Below, piece after piece: positions 1 through 8,740 of a DNA stretch of 64,000 nucleotides (positions are counted from its first letter, which is position 1; each line of letters begins with the position of its first letter). Both the position numbers and the translations under genes were made by a program. The stretch covers positions 18,176 through 82,175 of the forward strand of contig CAVSHP010000014.1 of the NCBI GenBank assembly GCA_963727635.1, given 5' to 3'. The notes under the pieces were generated by a model, which had not been told where the DNA came from, did no database searches, and worked only from the letters and a program-made list of their open reading frames with translations. This DNA comes from SZUA-36 sp963727635 (GTDB taxonomy: Bacteria; Pseudomonadota; Gammaproteobacteria; Xanthomonadales; SZUA-36).

Positions 1-81
1 CCGTTTCTGGCGCCAGATGTTTCGCCAGGCAAGACGGAAACCGAGTGCCAAGGATCTCCGTTGCGGGCGCCCGGTTTTCAT
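1..81 (-). CDS. ABC transporter permease, N-terminal fragment
   Basis: On the minus strand an ATG at 79-81 opens a frame that runs off the window start. The 27 visible residues begin with a basic stretch followed by LAWRNIWRQKR, the usual cytoplasmic lead-in to the first membrane helix of FtsX/MacB-type ABC permeases. It starts 7 bp after the stop of the lipoprotein-sorting protein upstream. That pairing (LolA-like periplasmic protein with permease and ATPase) is common in gammaproteobacteria and supports the call. Only the first residues are visible, so function rests on the motif and the neighbour. Confidence 0.55.
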   Translation of the reverse strand, partial: MKTGRPQRRSLALGFRLAWRNIWRQKR

Positions 82-88
82 GACCCGG

Positions 89-907
89 CTATTGCCTCGG
101 GTTTCTGAGACTTGAAAGCGTGAACAGGCTTTCGGCCAGATCGATATCGAACTCGATGGCGGAAACCGTTATTTCCGTCCACTCATCCGGCGTGTCCAAC
201 TTTCCCATCCGCATGACCCGGGCGACCTGGCGGCCACCCATTTCGGCGATATCGTGCGCCTGCATAACTTTTACCAGCTTACCGTCCTGATCCCAATACT
301 GTTCCTCCAGCAGGACAAAATCGTCACGGATTTTGAGGACTTCCTTGCCCCAAACGATGGCGGCGTCTTCATGCGGGATGGCCTCGACGGTGTACACCGT
401 ATGACCGTTTTCCTGTTCGCGAGCGGTCAGGCTGTGATCGTATTGGTCGAGGATATCGGTTGATTTACTGATGTCCTTGTTGGAAAAATCGCTACCCATC
501 CAGCCCTGGCCCATCATCGATGACGGGATCTTGATGATGCGGTTAATTTTTGGCGAGTAGGACCACATGTCGTTGTCCTTCAGCAGGGTGCTGTTACCGG
601 CATCTTTCTTCGGTTCTGTCACCCGCACCAGTGAGAGTTTCTCGCCCTTGCTCCAGGCCTGCATCGACATCGACCGTTGCCAGTCGGGCCGGTGGATGGT
701 CATGGTCATTTCGGAATAGGAAGTCACGCCGCGCCAGTGGTCCATCGCGGCGCGCACCAGTTGCTTTGCATCAGACGGTTCCGCTGCCTTTAACGCGCCT
801 GACAGTGACAACATGAGCAACATCGCGGCCGTCATCAGGCCTGCGTTTCGCGCCACGCGATCCGGCCATAACAAGGACGTATTTCCGTTTCGCTGTAGCT
901 TGTTCAT
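89..907 (-). CDS. Outer membrane lipoprotein-sorting protein, LolA-like
   Basis: A 272-residue secreted protein. A basic N-terminus is followed by a hydrophobic stretch (about residues 22-40) ending in ALKAAEPSD, which looks like a signal peptide. The mature part has features typical of COG2834 proteins: early segments ending in RPDWQRSMSMQAWSKG and a later YSPKINRIIKIPSSMMGQ, where LolA-like proteins handle a lipid or lipoprotein cargo. Members are usually encoded beside an ABC permease and ATPase, and the permease start lies directly downstream here. The cargo is unknown; LolA itself is shorter and lacks the PKINR region. The start is the first ATG, with a second hydrophobic-proximal ATG at about residue 25 possible. 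Confidence 0.75.
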   Translation of the reverse strand: MNKLQRNGNTSLLWPDRVARNAGLMTAAMLLMLSLSGALKAAEPSDAKQLVRAAMDHWRGVTSYSEMTMTIHRPDWQRSMSMQAWSKGEKLSLVRVTEPKKDAGNSTLLKDNDMWSYSPKINRIIKIPSSMMGQGWMGSDFSNKDISKSTDILDQYDHSLTAREQENGHTVYTVEAIPHEDAAIVWGKEVLKIRDDFVLLEEQYWDQDGKLVKVMQAHDIAEMGGRQVARVMRMGKLDTPDEWTEITVSAIEFDIDLAESLFTLSSLRNPRQ

Positions 908-1448
908 CTGCCCTATTCCCGCAATTTACAGACAATAGACAAGGCTATCACAAGTGCAACACTTAGAAGAGATTAACACCCATTTCTGTCCCACAAATCT
1001 GAATTTCTCACGCTCAAGTAACCGCTATATCTCTTCGCTCGGAGCTGACCACTCTTGAGGATTGACTCGTTATCTGTGTGGGCGCCGAGGCCATGCAGTT
1101 CCTTACTTCAGGACTCGCTATGAATATGTCCATGTACGCTCGAGTCGCGACATCCATGTCGCTCACGGTCCTGAAGTAAGGTACTGCACACCCTCGCCGC
1201 TGTGCCTAATCATAGGTCAATGGTTTCTGAAGGGTTTGCACGGCGGTTGCCAGACGCTGGGGTGGGTAGTTATTACCAGGACCGTACGAGGCAGGAAGCC
1301 GAGTATCGAGCCCCCCAGGGATGGGTTCATGGGCGCGTCCTGGTAATAACTACCCGCCCCAGTGTCCCCCCGGATCCAGTGCCCCCCAGACTAATCTTTG
1401 ACAGCAATCTTTAACACCCATTTAACGCCGAATTGATATCATTTCGCG
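908..1448. other. Gene-free stretch with palindromic repeats
   Basis: No convincing coding frame is visible between the divergent LolA-like gene and the TonB-like gene. Most of the stretch is occupied by two large inverted repeats (1096-1186 and 1257-1362), described separately, which form part of a repeat present again near 18.8 kb. Confidence 0.6.
1070..1362. repeat. Composite palindromic repeat, copy A
   Basis: Two long hairpins lie side by side. The first has 19-nt arms at 1096-1114 and 1168-1186 with one mismatch (core CCTTACTTCAGGAC). The second has 26-nt arms at 1257-1282 and 1337-1362 with one mismatch (core GTAGTTATTACCAGGAC). The flanking segments 1070-1094 and 1304-1362 recur almost exactly at 18802-18887, where the intervening DNA is missing. 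There is no coding potential. It looks like a dispersed, possibly transposable, non-autonomous repeat. Confidence 0.75.
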
Positions 1449-2190
1449 GTGCGGGAAAATGGCCAAAAACAGGTGCAATTCAGGACGGGGACAAGGGCCG
1501 GTATCTGGCTTGCTTTTTCCCTGGCGCTGGGTCTGCACGCGATCATTCTGTTGTTGCCTGTTGTCAGGCAATCCCCGCTTACACAAAACTTTCAGACAGC
1601 GATCGAAATTGAGTTGACCACGCGTCCAGGAGCAACCACCCGCCGCCGTTCCGGAGCCCGAAGAGAAACCTGCGCCGCCGGAGCCCGTTCCGGAAGCGAC
1701 TCCGGAATCCTTACCCGAACCGCGCGAAACCCTGGTGGAAAAACAGGCGGAAACCGGGCCGGCCGAACCCCTGGCAGAACCGCCAGTCGCGAAACTCGAA
1801 GCACGGCAATTGAAACGTGACCTGGATAGCATGAGCGAACTGGAAAAAAGCGTGCTGACAAGCACCATCCTGGCGAGACAATACATCACCGAGGAATCGG
1901 CAGCCGACCGCTTGTTTGGTAAACCGCTGGTACAGGACAGCAATGACTTTCAAAAAGAGTTTCATTACCCGCTCAGACCGGACCTGATCGAGATGCTCGA
2001 CCAACCCCTGCCGGACATGCCGTTTGCCTATACTCCAGGGCTGGTCTATTTTGCCTACGCCCCGGGGGTGAAAGGCGACCTGCAACGTTTCTGGGATGTC
2101 ATCACCCCCGAATTCGGCTGGCGCACCAAATACGGCACCGAGGTCAAGTGCGGCCTGATCCTGGTGATCGTTGGTTGTGTCTGGAAATAG
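1449..2190 (+). pseudogene. TonB-like energy-transducer-type protein, frameshifted
   Basis: The GTG at 1449 opens a frame with a short basic N-terminus and one membrane helix (about residues 18-40, LAFSLALGLHAIILLLPVV) followed by AIEIELT, the architecture of TonB-like periplasmic anchors. At about 1625-1630 the frame breaks. One base further on it continues with a Pro/Glu-rich linker (PEPEEKPAPPEPVPEATPE), a charged segment, and a C-terminal domain ending VIVGCVWK. A single extra base explains the break. The C-terminal domain is not a recognisable TonB_C domain, so 'TonB-like' refers to layout only. The gene converges on guaC. Confidence 0.55.
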
Positions 2191-2223
2191 GCAAACGGCG
2201 GCATTTATCCGGCTTTGCCAGCC

Positions 2224-3288
2224 TCACTCATACTGCTCCAGCGAACGATTCAATTGATGGTTGACCAACAGAAACGTCGCCCGCTTGGAAAACTCCTTGA
2301 GTTTCAGGGCGCCGATATAGGTTGCCGTACTGCGCAGGGAGCCAAATAATTCGTCGACAAAGTCGTTCACGTCTCCCTTGTACGGTAACAGCACTTCGCG
2401 ACCCTCGCTGGCGCGGTGCTTGGCGACGCCGCCGTAGTGGTTCTTCATCGCCGCCTGCGAGCTCATGCCGTAGTACTCCTTGAATTGCTGGCCACCCTTT
2501 TCGATCAGCGCACCGCCGGATTGTTTGAAGCCTGAGAAAAATTGTCCGCTCATCAGGAAGTCGGTGCCACCGCAAAATGCCTTGGCCGCGTCACTCGGGT
2601 ACACTGCCCCGCCGTCCGACATGACCAGGCCGACACCGGTGGCCGGGTCACTCATGCCGTGCGCAGCATCCGAACACTCGATAATCGCGCTCAATTGCGG
2701 ATAACCGACACCCGTCATCCTGCGCGTTGTGCATGCGCTGCCACTGCCGATACCGACCTTGACGATGTCGGCGCCGCGCAGCAGGATCTCCTCGGTGATC
2801 TCGTTGGTGACACAATTACCGGCAATGATAGTATGCCCGGGACACAGCTCGCGTAGCTCTTCCACTTTCAACACAAACCGTTCGAGGTAGGCATTGGGCA
2901 CATCCAGCACGATGAAGTTGAATTTTTCGCCCAGTCCCGCATCGAGAATTGCATGGAGTTTGCCAAAATCCTCGTCACGAATTCCCAGTGAATAGGCGAC
3001 GTAGTCGGGATTTTCAAAACCTGCAAAAAATTCCGTCAGGTCATCAATGGAATAATGTTTGTGTAGTGCTGTAATCATCCTGTGTACAGACAGCGCTCGC
3101 GCCATGTCAAAGGTGCCCGTTGTATCCATGTTCGAAGCCACGATCGGCACACCTGTCCATGTCCGACCGCTATGCATGAAGGTGAACGTGCGATTCAGGT
3201 CAAAATTTTTCCTGCTGGTCAGGGTGCTGCGTTTGGGTCGGATCAGTACATCACTGAAATCCAGCTTCACATCGTTGTCGATTCTCAT
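2224..3288 (-). CDS. guaC: GMP reductase
   Basis: This enzyme converts GMP to IMP with NADPH and release of ammonia, linking guanine and adenine nucleotide pools in the cytoplasm. The 354-residue protein is close to the size of E. coli GuaC. It has the IMPDH/GMPR barrel: an N-terminal LDFSDVLIRPKRS, the phosphate-binding and catalytic-loop sequence KVGIGSGSACTTR carrying the nucleophilic cysteine, then TGVGYPQLSA, and a DGG motif (MSDGGAVYPSD). No CBS domains are present, which separates it from most IMP dehydrogenases. The start ATG gives MRIDNDVKLDFSDV, matching the family N-terminus. Confidence 0.95.
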   Translation of the reverse strand: MRIDNDVKLDFSDVLIRPKRSTLTSRKNFDLNRTFTFMHSGRTWTGVPIVASNMDTTGTFDMARALSVHRMITALHKHYSIDDLTEFFAGFENPDYVAYSLGIRDEDFGKLHAILDAGLGEKFNFIVLDVPNAYLERFVLKVEELRELCPGHTIIAGNCVTNEITEEILLRGADIVKVGIGSGSACTTRRMTGVGYPQLSAIIECSDAAHGMSDPATGVGLVMSDGGAVYPSDAAKAFCGGTDFLMSGQFFSGFKQSGGALIEKGGQQFKEYYGMSSQAAMKNHYGGVAKHRASEGREVLLPYKGDVNDFVDELFGSLRSTATYIGALKLKEFSKRATFLLVNHQLNRSLEQYE

Positions 3289-3402
3289 GGTCTCACCCTC
3301 TCGGAGTACGCCGGTAGTGGCTGTATTGTACCTCGCGAAATCAAACCGCGGCGCTGTTCACACCACACACACCGCTTTTCGAGCAAGCTCGACCGTGGTT
3401 GA

Positions 3403-3714
3403 ATGAGCCCGCACGAATCCGGCCATTTATCGAGTGTTCTGCCGGCAGGTCGCTGTCCTTCATGCGAAAGTATCGTGTTCCATCGTTGGCAACCCACTAT
3501 ACTAAGCGCGACGGAAATCGACACACAGAAGCAAGTTGGGGCTTCGGGAAAGCAAACGGACCTGCTGTTTTGGCTAGTTGTGCGACAATTTGGCCTGACA
3601 AATGTAGCCGCATTTGAACAGATCGTAGAAACCGGCTATCAATACGCAAGGTCGGAACTTGAAAAATGGCTTAACATGCAGCAACGGAATGCAGAAAAGT
3701 CGAAAATGGAATAA
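3403..3714 (+). CDS. Hypothetical protein
   Basis: A 103-residue open frame between guaC and the DUF2914 lipoprotein, ending 27 bp before the latter. The last 65 residues look like ordinary soluble protein: a hydrophobic LLFWLVVRQFGL, then a helical, charged tail rich in Glu, Gln and Lys. The first 35 residues are less protein-like, so the true start may lie further in. I do not recognise a family. It could be a real small gene or an accidental frame. Confidence 0.35.
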   Translation: MSPHESGHLSSVLPAGRCPSCESIVFHRWQPTILSATEIDTQKQVGASGKQTDLLFWLVVRQFGLTNVAAFEQIVETGYQYARSELEKWLNMQQRNAEKSKME

Positions 3715-3741
3715 ATGCAGGGATAGCAGCAAAAATTCAGC

Positions 3742-4923
3742 ATGCGTAGAATCATTGCCAACATCATTTTCCTGGCCGCAAGCTTGCAGTTCATGGCCGG
3801 CTGTTCCGTATTACAGACCGGGGAACCGGTAACCGATTTGGCCTCGCTGCAAAATCAGCATGCGGTGAACGCTTTGTTTGCCCTGTCGGAAATGGAAAAT
3901 ATCGACACCCTGATCAAGCTGGATAACCACTGGCTGGAAAATCAGTTTGAAAGTGTTCTAAGAGCCCAGACCGAAAATGATGATACCTATATATTTGACA
4001 AGATTAAGTTTTCATTTATAAGTCAAATCATATATTTAGAAGCTATAGTTCATATTAAAGATGAAACTGGAAACCAGTTAGCCGCCAACCTGTCCGGTGA
4101 CATCAACCTGCAGTACAGGGGCAGCGGTCTCGAATGGCGACCCCGTTTCAGTGAACTCCAAATCAATTCCAGGGACTTTGCATTTGCCGATGGCAACTAC
4201 GTAGAAGCCAGCCCGGAGCTAACCCGGACCTTGCTTCAGAATCTGAACACGGATATCGCGCAGGCCATTGTCGACAGCAATAAAAACACCATACCGATAA
4301 ACCCCGTACCGCTGGGCGAAATCCAGGTTGGCGCATCACTGCCGGAATTGACCGAGTCGACTGCCAGCAGCACACGATCGCTCAGGGGTGTGTTCATGGT
4401 CGCCGGTAGCGCCGTGCTGATTGACTCACCGTTCACCAGCGTCGCACTGGATCTGGCGTTTATACCGGATCTTTCGACCTGCCCAGCCGATGTTACGGTT
4501 TCGCGTGCCGAATTCGCCAGGGACGTTCAGTCCAGGGAACCCGTAGGTATTACACGTACCATGACGAACACCGATGATGCACGCTACTTTTACTCCGAAA
4601 TATCGGGCGCAAAGCGTCCCCTGACCATTATCCATTACTGGTTTGCCGACGGCTTGCCACAGACCGTTGAAGAGTTGCCGGTCGGGCCGAGTGAGCGCTG
4701 GAGAACCTGGTCGGTCAACCGTGCCGAAAACAGTGAGGTCTCCCAATGGGAAGTACTGGTCGTGGAAAAGGAATCAGGCTGTATACTGGCCTCAAAATCC
4801 ATACGCAAGCTTGAATCCGAGACCCTGATAACGCGGGTCAACCCGTCCCAGGCCAAGCAATCTTTCGACGAATTCAAAAACGAATTCAACCGCCGGACCA
4901 GCGATTTTTCCATTGCCAGCTGA
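3742..4923 (+). CDS. Lipoprotein with C-terminal DUF2914 domain
   Basis: A 393-residue predicted lipoprotein. The signal peptide ends in a lipobox-like MAGCS with cysteine about residue 21. The long N-terminal region (about 40-225) alternates short amphipathic stretches and is not a family I can name. The C-terminal ~110 residues match the DUF2914 pattern: a beta-rich segment with FAREVQ-type residues, HYWFADG, a hydrophobic-Pro-Val-Gly segment (ELPVGPSERWRTWS), then SQWEVLVVEKESGCILAS. DUF2914 proteins are usually membrane or envelope proteins of unknown role. The next gene starts 11 bp downstream, so the two are probably co-transcribed. Confidence 0.65.
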   Translation: MRRIIANIIFLAASLQFMAGCSVLQTGEPVTDLASLQNQHAVNALFALSEMENIDTLIKLDNHWLENQFESVLRAQTENDDTYIFDKIKFSFISQIIYLEAIVHIKDETGNQLAANLSGDINLQYRGSGLEWRPRFSELQINSRDFAFADGNYVEASPELTRTLLQNLNTDIAQAIVDSNKNTIPINPVPLGEIQVGASLPELTESTASSTRSLRGVFMVAGSAVLIDSPFTSVALDLAFIPDLSTCPADVTVSRAEFARDVQSREPVGITRTMTNTDDARYFYSEISGAKRPLTIIHYWFADGLPQTVEELPVGPSERWRTWSVNRAENSEVSQWEVLVVEKESGCILASKSIRKLESETLITRVNPSQAKQSFDEFKNEFNRRTSDFSIAS

Positions 4924-4934
4924 CAAGCCCGGTA

Positions 4935-6011
4935 TTGCATCTGATTGAAGTCCGGCGGCCGTTCCTGCTAGCTGTGCTCCAATCCTCGCTGGCCGATTTG
5001 AACCTCGATGCCAGCTTCGATAGTGACAGTTTGTCTGAACTGCAGTTTTCTGCCCAGCTTCAGGCCCTTGATAGTAAGGATATCATTTGCGAGCATCGCG
5101 ATTGCGCCCCGGCACCGCAGTGCAAAATTAACCTGATCCCGTGTAAGCGACTCAGGGACACACGAAATTGTTCGTCCTGCCAGTTCCGCAACCCGCTCAA
5201 CAACCGTTGTGTCAGCGAGGCGATTGACCCATTGTGCGAGGCTTCACGCAACCGCCAGAACGCCCGTTATGAAGCAGAGCGCAACACCTGCATTGCCCAT
5301 GCAGAAAATGCCAAACGCGAATGTGATTTGCTCAATGCGCAGGCGTTTGAGAGTTGTCAGATTGAATCCGGTTTTAATGAATCAGCCTGTGAAGGGGTCA
5401 GGGCTGGTTTGAAAGCACTTAAAAAGGAAGAACCGCTGGCGCAGATCGAAGCCCGGACACAAACCGTTGGCAGCCTCAGCGTCCATTTTTCCAATTTTCT
5501 GCTCGAGGGTGACCTGCAGCGTCTGAAACTGGATTTGAGTCTGCAGTCGAATTTCCAGTTGACGGGTGAATTGAATTTCAATCCCGTTAAAGAAACCCTG
5601 CCCCTGGCCAAATGCATCGCAGCATGGAAAGCGCCGTTCAAAAGCAGGTTTACGAGCACACCGGAGATCAACAATTTACTCAGCGACCTGGAACAGTCCA
5701 CCAATATGCTAACGGCCAACTGGTCCGGATTCGGTGTGACCATCGAAACTCAGCCATCGCCATTGGAATCTGTATTTGTCGACAACCCGCAACTACTGGC
5801 CAGTTGTAATATTGGCCTGACGGTGAGCAAGGTTGAATCGCTTATTGAAGGTGATGATGCGGCGTTTTTCCGCGGACAGACAGAACTGGTCATACAGCCC
5901 CTGCCAACCAAGATTCATCTTGGCCCGGCCACCATAGAATTTGGCAACACGGTTTACAGTGCGGATGCAAGACTGTCAGCCCAGCAACTGCGCTACGATA
6001 TTCGGGAATAA
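4935..6011 (+). CDS. Cysteine-rich protein of unknown function
   Basis: A 358-residue protein that I do not recognise. Residues about 50-155 hold twelve cysteines, with spacings such as CEHRDC, CSSC and paired single Cys, interleaved with charged helical sequence (NARYEAERNTCIAHAENAK). This suggests disulfide bonding outside the cytoplasm. The remaining C-terminal half is beta-like with two more cysteines. The start is a TTG at 4935 with no clean signal peptide, so the real N-terminus may be elsewhere or the beginning disturbed by an indel. It lies 11 bp after the DUF2914 lipoprotein gene and ends at a terminator-like hairpin, consistent with a two-gene unit. Confidence 0.5.
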   Translation: MHLIEVRRPFLLAVLQSSLADLNLDASFDSDSLSELQFSAQLQALDSKDIICEHRDCAPAPQCKINLIPCKRLRDTRNCSSCQFRNPLNNRCVSEAIDPLCEASRNRQNARYEAERNTCIAHAENAKRECDLLNAQAFESCQIESGFNESACEGVRAGLKALKKEEPLAQIEARTQTVGSLSVHFSNFLLEGDLQRLKLDLSLQSNFQLTGELNFNPVKETLPLAKCIAAWKAPFKSRFTSTPEINNLLSDLEQSTNMLTANWSGFGVTIETQPSPLESVFVDNPQLLASCNIGLTVSKVESLIEGDDAAFFRGQTELVIQPLPTKIHLGPATIEFGNTVYSADARLSAQQLRYDIRE

Positions 6012-6014
6012 AAA

Positions 6015-6043
6015 AGCCGCTCTGACATCCCTGTCAAGCGGCT
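6015..6043 (+). terminator. Intrinsic terminator-like hairpin
   Basis: The stem AGCCGCT/AGCGGCT continues through a bulged C into TGACA/TGTCA with a TCCC loop, just after the stop at 6011. It is preceded by six A residues and followed by few T residues, so it may serve transcription from either side. Confidence 0.6.
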
Positions 6044-6183
6044 ATGATACTTTCACTCCAGTCGGTTCCTCGGCTTAACAGCTGCAGTTTTGTTTCCGTA
6101 CACAAAAACAGCTCAACAATCCGATTGGTAACCGACACCCGTCCCACCTGCCTGGTCGTTCATTTCGCCACCGATCAAAACGC

Positions 6184-6290
6184 TCAGGCGGTGGTAGGGT
6201 CGATTAGGTTCTTGAAGCACTTGGGAAGTCAGCAAGGGGTAAACTGAACTAGTGCTCAAGAACCTGAGTTCATACTAGACCCTACGCCTG
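6184..6290. repeat. Imperfect inverted repeat, about 107 bp
   Basis: The outer arms CAGGCG...GTAGGGTCGA and TAGACCCTACGCCTG pair. The inner arms TTAGGTTCTTGAAGCAC (6204-6220) and GTGCTCAAGAACCTGA (6252-6267) pair with one bulge. The remaining bases to 6351 hold no gene. It resembles a MITE or REP-type palindromic element lying between two transcription units. Confidence 0.6.
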
Positions 6291-6351
6291 AACAGATATT
6301 GAAACAAAGATGAAGATAGATTAAATTTTTAATGAAATCGCCATATAAGAC

Positions 6352-7026
6352 TCAAACATTCAAACGGTAGCCGAGTCCGCGGACGGTCTCGATGATCGAG
6401 TCGCCAGCGTTGGCATCGATCTTTTTACGCAATTTGCCGATATAGACATCTACAACATTGGTCAGGGGATCCATATTCAGTCCCCACACGTTACTGAGTA
6501 TGCGTTCACGGCTGAATAAAGTGCCGGGATGGCTCATCAAAAGTTCAATGATGGCCAGTTCCTTCGCGGTCATCTTGATTTCCTTGCCTTCCACGGTAAA
6601 TCGTAGCGATTGGCGATCGAATGCCAGTGAACCGACGGCCAGAGATCGCGCATTATTGGCAATTTCCGTGGTGCGCCGCATAACCGTTTCAATACGCGCC
6701 AGCAATTCCTCAAAGGAAAATGGCTTGGTCATGTAATCATCAGCGCCCATGCGCAAACCGGCGATGACATCATCAAGGCTGTCCATGGCGGAAAGAATGA
6801 TCAGCGGCGTATTGATCTTATTCATGCGCAACTGCTGGCAAATCTCGCGACCGTGTATGCCCGGCAACATCATATCAAGTAACAGAAGGTCAAAATCACC
6901 TTCAAGTGCGAGTGCCAGACCCGCTTCACCGTCGTTGGCCACGACCGGAAAATGTCCTTCGGCGCGTAAACCACGCTGTAAAAAATCGGCAATACGTGTT
7001 TCGTCTTCAACAATCAATATTCTCAT
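6352..7026 (-). CDS. OmpR-family response regulator
   Basis: A 224-residue two-domain regulator. The receiver domain (1-115) has the acidic pair EDE near residue 7, the phospho-acceptor Asp in LLLLDMMLPG (about residue 52), a conserved Ser/Thr region (LIILSAMD) and the Lys of DDYMTKPF. The C-terminal winged helix (about 125-224) contains MTAKELAIIELLMSHPG and VVDVYIGKLRKKID, typical of DNA-binding OmpR members. It is downstream of and overlaps the sensor kinase gene by 4 bp (ATGA), so the two are translated together. The DNA target is not evident. Confidence 0.9.
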   Translation of the reverse strand: MRILIVEDETRIADFLQRGLRAEGHFPVVANDGEAGLALALEGDFDLLLLDMMLPGIHGREICQQLRMNKINTPLIILSAMDSLDDVIAGLRMGADDYMTKPFSFEELLARIETVMRRTTEIANNARSLAVGSLAFDRQSLRFTVEGKEIKMTAKELAIIELLMSHPGTLFSRERILSNVWGLNMDPLTNVVDVYIGKLRKKIDANAGDSIIETVRGLGYRLNV

Positions 7027-8624
7027 GCGACAGCCCTTAATTGCTTTTCAGCGGGTAAAAATACGCTCGCCAGTGCACCTTCTCCAGGTTTACCCTCGAG
7101 GGTGATCCTGCCCTTGTGTGCTTCAACGATCGCCTTGGCGACAGGCAGACCCAGCCCGGTGCCACGGGCGTGGCTCTGCGCCTTGCCTCCGCGGAAGAAG
7201 CGCTGAAATGCTTGCCTGCTCTCCTCTTCCGTCAATCCGATACCGGTGTCCTTGACCTTCACGACAATCTCCTTTTCGTTGCTGCCGAGACTGACTGTTA
7301 CCGTGCCGTTTTGTGCTGAATAACGCAAGGCATTATCAATCAAAATGGAGAAAACCTGGCGCAACCGTCCAGAATCACCCATGACCGTTTCTTCCTTACT
7401 GCCAAAGTCCTGCTCGATTTCGATACCGTTTTGTTCGGCGCTGACCGCAAAATCAGCACATACCACAGCGAGCAAATCATTCACCGATACCGGGCGGATC
7501 TTGAGGCGGGGTTCGCCGGCGTCCGCGCGTGCGATAAACAACAGGTCATCGACCAGGCGCGTGGTCTGGTCAGCCTGTTCCATGATACGCATCAGCGTTT
7601 CCCGGTATTCCCCCTTGCTTTTGACTTTACCCCGCAAGGCAATTTCAGACTCGCCGCGGATGACCGTCAGCGGCGTACGGAACTCGTGGGAAATATCCGC
7701 CAGCAGTTTTCTCCTGTTTTCATCGACGAGCTCAAGAGTTTCGTTACTGCTTTTCAGCGCGCGTGTGCGCTCCTCGACTATGGCCTCGAGACGGATATTG
7801 GAGTCACGCATCGCAGCCCGGTGTTCGGCCAATTGACGGGCCATGACATTAAATGCAGCACCCAGTTGTGCAAACTCCTTTTCATGCAATTCGGGGATAC
7901 GGTGGTTCAGGTCATCGTTGGTGAATGCTTCTGCGCCATGATGCAACTCGTTGACGGAGCGTGTGAGACTGCGTGAAAAAAGCCAGGCAATGATCGCAGT
8001 CAGACCGGCAAGGGTGACCATGAACAGTGGTAAAACACCGGTAATGTAATGCGCCAGGGATATCGTCTCGGTATTTGCTATCACCAGTTTGTTGCGGCTT
8101 GCCGCGAGCGTGTCAGCCATCAGGTCATCAAATATCTCCGCTGTTCCTGAGCTGCGCAATTTTTCCAGTTCAGCACGGGCATCGTCGGGTCTTTGTTCTT
8201 CGAGGGCTGTGCGTATCGTTTCACCCGAGGCAACGATGATCTCAACCAGGCGTTCCATATCGTTGAGAACGTCCATCTCGCCGGCTTCAGTTCCGGTGCT
8301 GAGTAATTCGTGTTCTTCGGCAAGTGCATGGCGGATATCGATAATTGCGGTTCGCAATTTCTGGATGTTGTCATGCCAGCGCGCCAGATCGCCGATCCGT
8401 TCGTTGGCAACGCTTTCTTCAATCAGGTTAAGTTTCTGTGCGGTCTGCGCGGACAGAATACGCTGACCGTTCAATACGGAGTTGGCGATGGTGACACGTT
8501 CCACGTCATATTCAAACCACTGAACACTGTCATAGAAGTACCACGCCAGGGCCAGCGTAATGACCAACATTGCGCCAAACGCAAGGTGCAGTTTTCGGCT
8601 GAAACTTGTCTTCCTTGCTGTCAT
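7023..8624 (-). CDS. Sensor histidine kinase with HAMP domain
   Basis: About 533 residues, with start chosen at the ATG at 8622-8624 (MTARKTSFSRK) because the sequence upstream of it in frame is not protein-like. A membrane helix lies at about 13-33, followed by a ~150-residue helical periplasmic sensor region. A second helix (LFMVTLAGLTAIIAWLF) leads into a HAMP domain and a coiled coil. The H-box reads DISHEFRTPL, with His at about 312. The ATP-binding part shows DNALRYS (N box), DTGIGL and GTGLGLPVAK (G boxes). It works with the overlapping response regulator. The signal is unknown. Confidence 0.9.
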   Translation of the reverse strand: MTARKTSFSRKLHLAFGAMLVITLALAWYFYDSVQWFEYDVERVTIANSVLNGQRILSAQTAQKLNLIEESVANERIGDLARWHDNIQKLRTAIIDIRHALAEEHELLSTGTEAGEMDVLNDMERLVEIIVASGETIRTALEEQRPDDARAELEKLRSSGTAEIFDDLMADTLAASRNKLVIANTETISLAHYITGVLPLFMVTLAGLTAIIAWLFSRSLTRSVNELHHGAEAFTNDDLNHRIPELHEKEFAQLGAAFNVMARQLAEHRAAMRDSNIRLEAIVEERTRALKSSNETLELVDENRRKLLADISHEFRTPLTVIRGESEIALRGKVKSKGEYRETLMRIMEQADQTTRLVDDLLFIARADAGEPRLKIRPVSVNDLLAVVCADFAVSAEQNGIEIEQDFGSKEETVMGDSGRLRQVFSILIDNALRYSAQNGTVTVSLGSNEKEIVVKVKDTGIGLTEEESRQAFQRFFRGGKAQSHARGTGLGLPVAKAIVEAHKGRITLEGKPGEGALASVFLPAEKQLRAVA

Positions 8625-8740
8625 TCTCTTACCGGATCTTTGGTTCCTTCCACCAGATGCGCTTAAGGATACCAAACAAAATACAAGTACAATAGAATGG
8701 CTTGCCACAATAAATTCCTGAAAAGCGGAAACTTATCCTT

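Noticed and set aside
1449..2085. Long minus-strand frames across the TonB-like region
   Set aside because: They are mirror frames of a G/C-rich proline-coding region; the plus frames show a coherent helix and Pro/Glu linker.
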